Positions 1-6,222 are shown, counted from the first letter of the stretch. The stretch: DNA of 7,242 nucleotides from JBGOTP01 sp041476545 (GCA_041476545.1 JBGOTP010000272.1:1-7242); one strand, 5' to 3'. Notes: generated by a model from the sequence alone, not told the origin. Made by a program: numbers and translations.

Positions 1-96
1 CCGGGCTGCGCACGCACCGACCGCCGGCAGGAGCGATGCGTACAGCGCGATCTTTCCGGCAACCTCGAACCAGAACGCGAGATCGTCAGGCGACAC
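1..96 (-). CDS. N-terminal fragment of a probable membrane protein (possibly CopD-like), cut by the window edge
   Basis: A minus-strand frame opens at GTG 96-94 and stays open for 32 codons to the left edge. An in-frame TAA lies 24 nt upstream of the GTG, so this is the earliest usual start. The peptide begins MSPDDLAFWFEVAGKIALYA and continues with a hydrophobic stretch ending LLPAVGACAAR, which looks like a first membrane helix followed by an Arg. A short acidic N-terminus before such a helix resembles CopD-type membrane proteins, but 32 residues cannot settle the family. There is no good Shine-Dalgarno at the right distance: a GGAGGT on the minus strand (130-125) is 28 nt away. The gene lies downstream of tonB on the same strand, with a hairpin between them. 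Whether it is real depends on the sequence to the left. Confidence 0.4.
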   Translation of the reverse strand, partial: MSPDDLAFWFEVAGKIALYASLLPAVGACAAR

Positions 97-134
97 GCCG
101 TGATCGTACGTGCTTTACCGCCGAACCTCCAAGC

Positions 135-155
135 AGGCAGCGGAAGACGCTGCCT
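135..155 (-). terminator. Hairpin after the tonB-family gene, terminator-like but without a T-tract
   Basis: AGGCAGCG (135-142) and CGCTGCCT (148-155) form a perfect 8-bp inverted repeat with a 5-nt loop. It starts 7 nt beyond the stop codon of the minus-strand TonB gene. No run of T follows on the minus strand, so it is not a textbook intrinsic terminator. It may act as a 3'-end stabiliser or a weak attenuator before the next gene on the same strand. Confidence 0.4.
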
Positions 156-161
156 TCGCCT

Positions 162-1043
162 TTAGCGGAGCCGGAACTCGACCTGGATATCCACGATCAC
201 GTCCACTGGCAGCCCTTCACGGGTGCCCGGCCTGAAGCGCCATTGCCTGACGGTGTCGATCGCTTCCTGGTCCAGTCCGTACTTCGGATCGAGCGACTGG
301 ACAACATGGATGTCGGTGCAGATGCCCGCCTTCGTGACGGTGCATTGCACGACCGCGGATCCTTCGACACGCGCGCGCATCGCTTCGGGGGTGTACTTCG
401 GCTTGGTTTCAACAACCAGCGTCGGGATGGTGACGCCGTTGCCGGGCCTGACCGGCCCGCCGCCGGTGTTGCCGCCTCTTCCAGGCCCCAGCCCCGGACC
501 GTCGCCCGGGCCGATTCCTGACCCATCACCCGTTCCAGACCCACCACCCCTCCCACGGCCCTGAGACATCGACAACCCGGCGGGTGCTTGGAACGCGCCG
601 GGGATTTCGACCTGCGCAAGCGTGGTGACCACCGGCATGTCGAATCGAGGCGCAGGAGGGGGGTCGATTTTCGGCGGCTCGATGACCGGAGTGACTTCGG
701 CTGTCTTCGGTTTGCGGATCTCGGCCTTCTTCGGCGGGTCGGGCATCTGGTTGCCGCCACCACCGCCGCCACCACCCGGTCCGGGATCAGGGATGAACAC
801 GGCGTCGATCTTCTCCTGCGGATTCAGCGGAAGGATCCCCGCCTTCTGCAGCCCGATCCGGCCGATGAGAATCAGCAGCGTGAGGATGCCGGCCTGGAGC
901 GCCGCGGATCCGAGAAACGCCAGACCCATGCGTCCGGGCCGGCGCGCAAACTGAAACTGGATGTCCGGACGCCCGCCCAGGTGGACAGAGAGATGGCCGG
1001 CTGACGTGTCGATGGACTCCTGTCGGCCGACGGTATCCGGCAT
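162..1043 (-). CDS. TonB-family energy transducer with glycine-rich periplasmic linker
   Basis: This inner-membrane protein of 293 residues should couple the proton-motive force (through ExbB/ExbD) to outer-membrane TonB-dependent transporters. It has a cytoplasmic N-terminus of about 38 residues, one membrane helix at about 39-61 (rich in L, I, A, G), and a long periplasmic linker. The linker contains a run of eight glycines near residue 95, a Pro/Lys/Glu part (about 103-130), and a Gly-Ser-Asp repeat-like part (about 163-197). The C-terminal TonB_C domain (about 208-293) carries the typical YTPEAMRARVEG, GLDQEAIDTVRQWRFRPG and VEFRLR blocks. Cys234 and Cys242 lie close together in this periplasmic domain and could form a disulfide. 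I chose ATG 1043-1041 because GGGGAGG lies 7 nt upstream; the adjacent GTG 1046 is only 4 nt from it. No exbB, exbD or TonB-dependent receptor is in the window, so its partner is unknown. It is divergent from the beta-helix gene. Confidence 0.88.
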   Translation of the reverse strand: MPDTVGRQESIDTSAGHLSVHLGGRPDIQFQFARRPGRMGLAFLGSAALQAGILTLLILIGRIGLQKAGILPLNPQEKIDAVFIPDPGPGGGGGGGGNQMPDPPKKAEIRKPKTAEVTPVIEPPKIDPPPAPRFDMPVVTTLAQVEIPGAFQAPAGLSMSQGRGRGGGSGTGDGSGIGPGDGPGLGPGRGGNTGGGPVRPGNGVTIPTLVVETKPKYTPEAMRARVEGSAVVQCTVTKAGICTDIHVVQSLDPKYGLDQEAIDTVRQWRFRPGTREGLPVDVIVDIQVEFRLR

Positions 1044-1139
1044 CACACGGCCTCCCCACTGCCAGTAAGACGTCAGGCCCGTTGTATCGGTTTTAGATAG
1101 AATCCCTCACACAAGAATCAGTTCACCCAGGTGAAGACC

Positions 1140-3194
1140 ATGATGACCAGACATCGAATTGCCACCGCGTGCCTCGCGATCCTGCTCGGCAGCACAGGTG
1201 CCGCGCAGCAGACGTCACCGACAGCCACCGCTCCACGGGTGACTCCCGGCGAGTTCGTCGTCGACCCGCCGACCCTGATCAACCTGGGCTTCGAGTGGGT
1301 GATCGACGGCGACGGCAATCGGAATGCCGCGGTTGACGTCTCGTACCGGAAAGTCGGAGAAACGGCGTGGAAGAAAGGGATGCCGCTCCTGCGGCTGCAG
1401 AACGAGCGGGTTACGCAGCCCAACGTGTTCAACCTCGTCTTGCCGAACATGTTCGCCGGCAGCATCCTCGACCTCGAACCCGACACGGCCTACGAGGCGC
1501 GCTTCGTGCTGACCGATCCGGATGGCATCACGGGACCGGCGGCGAATGCCACCAAGATGGTGACCGTGCGCACGCGCCCCGAGCCGAAGCCGGCCACCGG
1601 CGGCAAGGTCTATCACGTCTATCCGGTCGGCTACACCGGTCCGAAAACCGAGCCGGCGTTCACCGGCATCATGTGCGCCTACAACTACTACTGCGGCGCC
1701 GGCGACACCGCGCCGGGCGGACGGCCGCGCGTCAAGCCGGGCGACATCATCCTCGTCCACGCCGGGACGTACGCGTACCAGTGGGAGTACTACGCCAACC
1801 AGACCACCATCAATGCGACGACGACGTTCGAGGGGACGTACTACCTGACGGCTGACGGCACGCCGGAGCGACCCATCGTGATCAAGGCGGCGGGCGACGG
1901 CGAAGTCGTCCTCGACGGCCGCGGCAATTTCAACCTGTTCAACGTGAAGGCGGCGGACTACAACTACTTCGAAGGGATCACCTTCAAGAACACCGGCATC
2001 GCCATCTGGGCCGGCACGCAGTTCATCGCCGGATCGAAGGGCCTGACGGTGAAGCGCTGCAAGTTCGACCATGTCGGCCTTGGTGTCTTCACCAACTACT
2101 CGGGATCGAGCAACTTCTACATCGCCGACAGCACATTCCTTGGGAGCAACGACAGCAAGCACTTGATCGGCTGGAACGGCGCCTTCTGGGAGCAGTTCAA
2201 CGGCGTGGATGGCCAGGAGTTTCCGCCGGTCATGAAGTCCTACACCGCCGTCCGCCTCTACGGCCCCGGTCACGTCGTCGCCTACAACTACGTGGCGGAT
2301 TTTCACGACGGCATCGACACCGAGATGTACGGCATGCCCGACGGATCGAATGCGAACGAAGGCCCGACCTATCCGCCGCGCGAGTACTGGGATCGGCGGC
2401 CGGTGTCGATTGACATCTACAACAACTACATCACCAACGCGCACGACAACTCGATCGAGATGGACGGCAGCATGCACAACATCCGGATCATGCGGAACGT
2501 GCTGATCAATTCCGCGTCGCACCCGATGTCCACCCAACCGTCGGTCGGCGGGCCGATCTACTGGATTCGCAATATCGTGTACCACGCGCCGGGCGGATCG
2601 ACGCGGAGCACGGCGGGGTCGCCGGGCGTGCTCTTCTATCACAATACGGTCACGACCGAGACGAGCGTGCCGTCGGGCGCCAACACGCACTGGCGCAACA
2701 ATCTGATGCTCGGCCAGAGCACCGCGCCGGCGATCTTCAGCGTGACGACGAGCACGAGCTACAGCTCGTCGGACTACAACGGCTTCCGTCCGAACCCGGG
2801 CGCGGCGTATTCGTTTCAATGGAACGTGCAGCCGGCGGGCGCCACGGGACCTGGCGGCGGAGGCCGTGCCGCTGGTCCGGGAACCGCGCCCGCACTCCAG
2901 TCCAATCAGTTCACGACGCTCGCCGATTACGCGAGAGCCACCGGCCAGGATCGCAACAGCGTGCTCGTGGACTACGACGTGTTCGTCAAGGTACCCAAGC
3001 TCGATCGCGATCCGAAGACAGTGCAGCGCTTGTACGACTTCAAGGATCTCGACTTCCGTCTGCGGCCGGGGTCGGCGGCGATCGATCGAGGCGTCGTGCT
3101 GCCGAATATCAACGACGGCTTCACCGGGCGGGCGCCGGACCTTGGCGCGTTAGAGGCTGGTCAACCGTTGCCGACCTACGGGCCACGGCCGTGA
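1140..3194 (+). CDS. Secreted right-handed beta-helix protein with N-terminal FnIII-like domain and C-terminal choice-of-anchor Q-like motif
   Basis: This is a 684-residue exported protein. The signal peptide is MMTRHRIATACLAILLGSTG with likely cleavage after Ala22 (GAA/QQ). A fibronectin-III-like domain spans about 35-147 (FEWVIDGDGN, then the LEPDTAYEARFVLTDPDG block). A parallel beta-helix follows at about 155-570. It begins with the common entry motif PGDIILVHAGTY and has many coils with the pattern of hydrophobics alternating with N/D ladders (e.g. DIYNNYITNAHDNSIEMDG). Cys179 and Cys185 could pair. A Gly-rich loop occurs near 565-580. The end (about 640-684) reads DFRLRPGSAAIDRG then APDLGALEAG, as in choice-of-anchor Q domains. 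The fold is shared by polysaccharide lyases and epimerases, but I can identify no catalytic set, so the substrate is unknown. ATG 1140 is preferred over the in-frame GTG 1131, because AGGTGA (1129-1134) sits 5 nt before it and overlaps that GTG. ATG 1143 (8 nt) is equally possible. Confidence 0.87.
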   Translation: MMTRHRIATACLAILLGSTGAAQQTSPTATAPRVTPGEFVVDPPTLINLGFEWVIDGDGNRNAAVDVSYRKVGETAWKKGMPLLRLQNERVTQPNVFNLVLPNMFAGSILDLEPDTAYEARFVLTDPDGITGPAANATKMVTVRTRPEPKPATGGKVYHVYPVGYTGPKTEPAFTGIMCAYNYYCGAGDTAPGGRPRVKPGDIILVHAGTYAYQWEYYANQTTINATTTFEGTYYLTADGTPERPIVIKAAGDGEVVLDGRGNFNLFNVKAADYNYFEGITFKNTGIAIWAGTQFIAGSKGLTVKRCKFDHVGLGVFTNYSGSSNFYIADSTFLGSNDSKHLIGWNGAFWEQFNGVDGQEFPPVMKSYTAVRLYGPGHVVAYNYVADFHDGIDTEMYGMPDGSNANEGPTYPPREYWDRRPVSIDIYNNYITNAHDNSIEMDGSMHNIRIMRNVLINSASHPMSTQPSVGGPIYWIRNIVYHAPGGSTRSTAGSPGVLFYHNTVTTETSVPSGANTHWRNNLMLGQSTAPAIFSVTTSTSYSSSDYNGFRPNPGAAYSFQWNVQPAGATGPGGGGRAAGPGTAPALQSNQFTTLADYARATGQDRNSVLVDYDVFVKVPKLDRDPKTVQRLYDFKDLDFRLRPGSAAIDRGVVLPNINDGFTGRAPDLGALEAGQPLPTYGPRP

Positions 3195-3230
3195 GCGCCA
3201 GAAAGACAGCGCAGAGGGCTCTGGACTGGT

Positions 3231-3608
3231 CTACTTCTTACGCGCCACGGTGAACGCAATCACGCCCTTCGACACATGTCCGTCGTCTCCGGCGGTCTGC
3301 CAATCGATCGTGTACTTGCCGTCCGCCATCGCGCCGGTGATGTCGGCCATCATCGTCTTGTCGCCCATCAAGTGAACCGGGCCCAGCTTGACTGGTCCGG
3401 CAGTTCCTTTGAGCGCAATCTTGCTGGCCTTGACGTCGAGCGCGTCGTCGAACCACAGCTGCACGTGAGCGGGAGGGGCGGCGAGCGTCGACTTGTCGGC
3501 CGGCTCGGACTTCTCCAGTTTCGCGTGCGCCTGCACCATCGTCATGAGCGTCGCCGCCATGCTGATGGCCAAGAAGGCGCGACCCATGCGTTGCGTGTTC
3601 ACCGTCAT
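3231..3608 (-). CDS. copC: CopC-type periplasmic copper-binding protein
   Basis: This is a 125-residue precursor, and the mature form of about 98 residues is the usual CopC size. Residues 1-27 form a signal peptide (MGRAFLAISMAATLMTMVQA before the cut). Cleavage after Ala27 leaves His28 as the new N-terminus, followed by AKLEKSEPADKSTL, matching the H-x-x-L-x-x-S-x-P start of CopC proteins. Near the end the motif D108-D109-G110-H111 leads into the final strand GVIAFTV. His28, Asp109 and His111 match the known Cu(II) 'histidine brace' set (N-terminal His plus D-x-H). Methionines at 81, 86, 87 and 94 could add a Cu(I) site, but they are not in the classic M-rich loop position. ATG 3608 is chosen because GGAGGT lies 6 nt upstream; a longer frame reaches 3674 but adds an unlikely charged extension before the signal peptide. 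No copD neighbour is adjacent. It converges on the beta-helix gene and diverges from the MgtE-like gene. Confidence 0.85.
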   Translation of the reverse strand: MTVNTQRMGRAFLAISMAATLMTMVQAHAKLEKSEPADKSTLAAPPAHVQLWFDDALDVKASKIALKGTAGPVKLGPVHLMGDKTMMADITGAMADGKYTIDWQTAGDDGHVSKGVIAFTVARKK

Positions 3609-3633
3609 GACACGACCTCCGGGATAAAGTGCA

Positions 3634-3662
3634 TCGACAGCATCGAGCTTAGCACGTACACT
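3634..3662 (+). promoter_or_regulatory. Candidate sigma70-type promoter for the MgtE-like/Nramp unit
   Basis: TCGACA (3634-3639, five of six bases of TTGACA) is separated by 17 bases from TACACT (3657-3662, four of six bases of TATAAT). Transcription would start near 3669, so the 5' leader of about 36 nt would consist almost entirely of the heptamer repeat tract. The site lies in the 97-base divergent spacer shared with copC. It is predicted from consensus match only. Confidence 0.4.
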
Positions 3663-3700
3663 TTCAGTTCTCACTTTTCACTTTTCAGTTCTCACTTTTC
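3660..3700 (+). repeat. Tandem heptamer repeat tract (ACTTTTC / AGTTCTC)
   Basis: The tract reads as consecutive 7-mers: a 6-nt variant actttc (3660-3665), agttctc (3666-3672), acttttc (3673-3679), acttttc (3680-3686), agttctc (3687-3693) and acttttc (3694-3700). The order makes an 18-bp unit repeat exactly at 3662-3679 and 3683-3700 with period 21. The plus strand is almost purely pyrimidine apart from the A or AG that opens each unit. It ends 5 nt before the ATG of the MgtE-like gene, where a ribosome-binding site would normally sit. It resembles short tandemly repeated heptamers known from other bacterial intergenic regions. Its function is unknown. Confidence 0.85.
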
Positions 3701-3705
3701 CGCCT

Positions 3706-4944
3706 ATGTCTGTCGTGGCCCTCTCGGAACTGCTCGGCGCCTCGATCCGCGACTCCAGCGGCTCGATTCGCGGCCGTGTGCGCGAAGTCGCCATCGCACC
3801 CCAGGAACACGCCACGCGCGTGGCGTACCTCATCGTCCGCACGGCGACCGGCAATCGCGTCGTGCCGGCCGACGCCGTGAAGTCCTGTGGAGCCTCGGTG
3901 CGCACATCGGGCGAGGCCGCCGGGTGGGCTCGGCACGTGCCGTCCGACGGCGTACTGCTCCTCAAACGCGACCTCCTGGATCAGCAAATCATCGACGTCC
4001 ATGGCCGCAAGGTCGTGCGCGTCAACGACGTCGAGTTCGACTCGACGCCCCTCAACAGCCACGTGGTGTTGACCGTCACGGCGGTCGATGTGGGCGCCCG
4101 GGGCGCCATCCGCCGGCTGGCGAATGGCATCGTGCCGTCCTTCCCGCTGCGGGCCCTGCTCGCGAAGATTCCACCGCGGGTCATTCCGTGGCAGTTCGTC
4201 GATCTGCTCGAAACAGACCCCGCCCGCCGGGTCAAGCTGAAGATCGCGTACGAAGGCCTCTCGAGGCTCCATCCGGCAGACATCGCCGACATCGTCGAGG
4301 ACTTGCCGCCGGCGGAACGCGAGGCCGTCTTCGAGACGATCGACGAGGAGGTCGCCGCCGAGGCGCTCGAGGAAATCGACCCGAAGGTCCGCGCATCGAT
4401 TGTCGGATCCCTCGACAGCGACCGTGCCGCCGACATCGTCGACGAGATGGACCCCGACGCGGCGGCCGATCTGCTCGACGATCTGACGGAGGCGCGGTCG
4501 GACGAAATCCTCGAGCAGATGCAGCCCGCCGAGCGCGAGGAGGTCACCCATCTCCTCGAATTCGGCGAGCGGACCGCGGCCGGCCGGATGACCACCGAGT
4601 ACATCGCCGTTCCCGAACAGGCCGTCGTCGTCGACGCCATCGACGCGTTGAAGCGCTTCGAAGGCAGCCGGGAAGCGCTCGCCACGATCTACCTGATCGG
4701 CTCCGGCGAGAAGCTGGTGGGGGCGGTGTCGCTCGTCCGCATCGCCACATCAGCGTCGACCGCGGCCCTCCAGGATCTCAGTGAACCCTACATCGCGTGT
4801 GAACGTGACACCCCAGACGATGAGGTGGCCGCGTTGTTCGACAAGTACAACCTGATCACGCTGGCCGTCGTGGACGAGCACGGCCGGCTCGCGGGCATCA
4901 TCACCGCCGACGATGTGATCACCATGCTGCGGCACCGTCATTGA
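3706..4944 (+). CDS. Cytosolic MgtE-like sensor protein: PRC-barrel repeats, MgtE_N domain and CBS pair, no membrane pore
   Basis: This is a soluble 412-residue protein. Two PRC-barrel-like segments lie at about 5-60 (LLGASIRDSSGSIRGRV, then YLIVRTATGNRVVP) and about 85-140 (LLDQQIIDVHGRKVVRVNDV). An MgtE N-terminal superhelical domain follows at about 185-290, with the repeated pattern LHPADIADIVEDLPPAER, EALEEIDPKVRASI and DEMDPDAAADLLDDL. Two CBS domains follow at about 295-412, starting GRMTTEYIAVPEQ and ending GIITADDVITML. In MgtE channels, MgtE_N plus CBS bind Mg2+ through acidic residues and close the pore; here the transmembrane domain is absent and the protein stops after the second CBS. 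Its stop overlaps the start of the Nramp-like transporter by 4 nt, so it probably regulates that transporter. ATG 3706 has no Shine-Dalgarno because the heptamer tract sits directly upstream. GTG 3715 is an alternative that would remove only three residues. It is not a functional MgtE transporter on its own. Confidence 0.85.
   Translation: MSVVALSELLGASIRDSSGSIRGRVREVAIAPQEHATRVAYLIVRTATGNRVVPADAVKSCGASVRTSGEAAGWARHVPSDGVLLLKRDLLDQQIIDVHGRKVVRVNDVEFDSTPLNSHVVLTVTAVDVGARGAIRRLANGIVPSFPLRALLAKIPPRVIPWQFVDLLETDPARRVKLKIAYEGLSRLHPADIADIVEDLPPAEREAVFETIDEEVAAEALEEIDPKVRASIVGSLDSDRAADIVDEMDPDAAADLLDDLTEARSDEILEQMQPAEREEVTHLLEFGERTAAGRMTTEYIAVPEQAVVVDAIDALKRFEGSREALATIYLIGSGEKLVGAVSLVRIATSASTAALQDLSEPYIACERDTPDDEVAALFDKYNLITLAVVDEHGRLAGIITADDVITMLRHRH
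3809..3826. repeat. 18-bp perfect palindrome inside the MgtE-like gene
   Basis: ACGCCACGCGCGTGGCGT is its own reverse complement. It lies in the first PRC-like segment and encodes part of HATRVAY. It may be chance in a GC-rich gene, or a protein-binding site. No second copy was noticed in the window. Confidence 0.35.
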
Positions 4945-6188
4945 GCCTGAACTGGAAAAGCTGGAAGACGCGGCTGCTGCTGTTTCTGGCTGTGGTCGGC
5001 CCCGGATTCATCACCGCAAACGTCGACAACGATGCGGGCGGCATCTGGACGTACTCCGTGGCGGGTGCGCAGTTCGGATATTCGCTCCTCTGGACGATGA
5101 TTCCGATCACCATCGCGCTCGTGGTCGTGCAGGAAATGGCCGCGCGGATGGGCGCGGTCACCGGCAAGGGCCTGAGCGATCTCATTCGCGAGGAGTTCGG
5201 CTTTCGTCTGACGTTCTTCGTGATGCTGGCGCTCGTCATCACGAACTTCGGCAACGTGGTCGCCGAGTTTGCCGGCGTGGCGAGCAGTCTCGAACTGTTC
5301 GGACTGTCGAAGTACATTGTCGTGCCGGCGGCCGCACTCGTCGTCTGGCTGCTTGTCGTCAAGGGCACGTACGCGAACATCGAGAAGATCTTCCTCACGG
5401 CGTCCGTGTTCTACGTGTGCTACATCGTCGCGGGCGTCCTCGCCCACCCGGACTGGAAGGCGGCTGCCATCGCCACGGTGAGCCGGCCGAAGGACGTCGG
5501 CATCCGGAACTACGGCTACCTCTACATGGTGATCGGACTCATCGGCACGACCATCGCACCGTGGATGCAGTTTTATCTGCAGGCATCGATTGTCGAGAAG
5601 GGCGTGACCGCGAGACAGTATCGCGCCTCGCGGTGGGACGTCATTCTCGGATGCCTGTTCACGGATGTCGTCGCCTGGTTCATCATTGTCGCGTGCGCGG
5701 CGACGTTGTTTGCCACCGGCCGCCATGAGGTTCGCGACGCGGCCGATGCCGCGCAGGCGCTGCGGCCGCTCGCCGGCGAATACGCTTACCTGCTGTTTGC
5801 TGCCGGCCTGTTCAACGCGTCGATCTTCGCTGCCTCGATCCTGCCGATTTCAACCGCCTATGCCGTGTGCGAAGGCCTGGGATTTGAATCGGGGCTCGAC
5901 AAGAAATTCCATGAGGCACCGGTCTTCTACTGGCTGTACACGCTGCTCATCATTGCCGGCGCCGGAGTTCTGCTGATTCCCCGCCTTCCGCTCGTGTACA
6001 TCTCCGTCCTCTCGCAGGTCGTCAACGGCATCGTGCTGCCCTTCGTCCTGATCTTCATGCTGCTGCTGACCAACGACCGGGAACTGATGGGCGAGCACAC
6101 CAACTCACGCGCGTTCAACGTGGTGGCGTGGGCCACGGTCGTCGTGGTCGTGCTGCTGACGATCGCGATGCTCATTATTCGCCGGTAG
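4941..6188 (+). CDS. Nramp-related divalent metal transporter, NRMT-like (probable Mg2+ transporter)
   Basis: This integral membrane protein of 415 residues has about 11 hydrophobic helices, the usual Nramp size. TM1 aligns gap-free with Nramps: GPGFITANVDN-DAGG-, then 17 residues ending AGAQFGYSLLW. The metal-site motif DPGN is therefore D31-A-G-G34, keeping the Asp and losing the Pro and Asn. In TM6 the block GLIGTTIAPW aligns with GxxGAxxMPH, putting Ala206 where Mn/Fe Nramps have the metal-binding Met and Trp208 at the His. Loss of that Met is the published signature of Nramp-related magnesium transporters, so Mg2+ is the likely substrate; this is inference from motifs. The start is TTG 4941, overlapping the TGA of the MgtE-like gene (TTGA). 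There is no Shine-Dalgarno, so translational coupling is likely. No M-box-like leader is apparent. Generic annotation would call it a Mn/Fe transporter (MntH-like), which the motifs argue against. Confidence 0.88.
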   Translation: MSLNWKSWKTRLLLFLAVVGPGFITANVDNDAGGIWTYSVAGAQFGYSLLWTMIPITIALVVVQEMAARMGAVTGKGLSDLIREEFGFRLTFFVMLALVITNFGNVVAEFAGVASSLELFGLSKYIVVPAAALVVWLLVVKGTYANIEKIFLTASVFYVCYIVAGVLAHPDWKAAAIATVSRPKDVGIRNYGYLYMVIGLIGTTIAPWMQFYLQASIVEKGVTARQYRASRWDVILGCLFTDVVAWFIIVACAATLFATGRHEVRDAADAAQALRPLAGEYAYLLFAAGLFNASIFAASILPISTAYAVCEGLGFESGLDKKFHEAPVFYWLYTLLIIAGAGVLLIPRLPLVYISVLSQVVNGIVLPFVLIFMLLLTNDRELMGEHTNSRAFNVVAWATVVVVVLLTIAMLIIRR

Positions 6189-6207
6189 CTTTCAGCTCCC
6201 AGCCCTG
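6187..6207 (+). repeat. Short second heptamer tract (AGCTTTC AGCTCCC AGCCCTG)
   Basis: Beginning inside the TAG stop of the transporter gene, three 7-mers follow in register: agctttc (6187-6193), agctccc (6194-6200) and agccctg (6201-6207, degenerate). They share the A-S-Y-T-Y-Y-C pattern and strand orientation of the tract upstream of the MgtE-like gene. With only two good units it could be chance, but its position between genes supports the same repeat class. Confidence 0.45.
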
Positions 6208-6222
6208 GAAGATGGCTTGCGC

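Noticed and set aside
1075..1110. Promoter for the beta-helix gene using TAGAAT (1098-1103) as -10
   Set aside because: No acceptable -35 lies 16-18 bases upstream; the nearby TTGTAT (1082-1087) is only 10 bases away.
1215..2819. Long antisense open frame (534 codons) opposite the beta-helix gene
   Set aside because: Its translation is dominated by Arg, Val, His, Asp and Ala without domains or a plausible fold, typical of the antisense frame of a high-G+C gene. The plus-strand frame has a signal peptide and recognisable domains.
3198..3224. Possible terminator between the convergent beta-helix and copC genes (CCAGA...TCTGG, with inner CAGA-GGGC-TCTG)
   Set aside because: The stems are only 4-5 bp and no T-tract follows on either strand, so it is too weak to call.
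3609..3705. M-box or other Mg2+ riboswitch upstream of the MgtE-like/Nramp unit
   Set aside because: The spacer is only 97 bases, filled by the copC ribosome-binding site, a candidate promoter and the heptamer tract. There is no room for an M-box fold and no terminator hairpin.
3276..4784. Long plus-strand open frame (502 codons) overlapping copC and the MgtE-like gene
   Set aside because: The product is extremely Arg/Gly/Pro-rich and spans two well-supported genes in other frames, including one on the opposite strand. It is a composition artefact.
4938..5726. Antisense open frame (262 codons) opposite the transporter
   Set aside because: It is rich in Asp/Arg/His with no hydrophobic or domain pattern, while the plus-strand frame is a clear Nramp.
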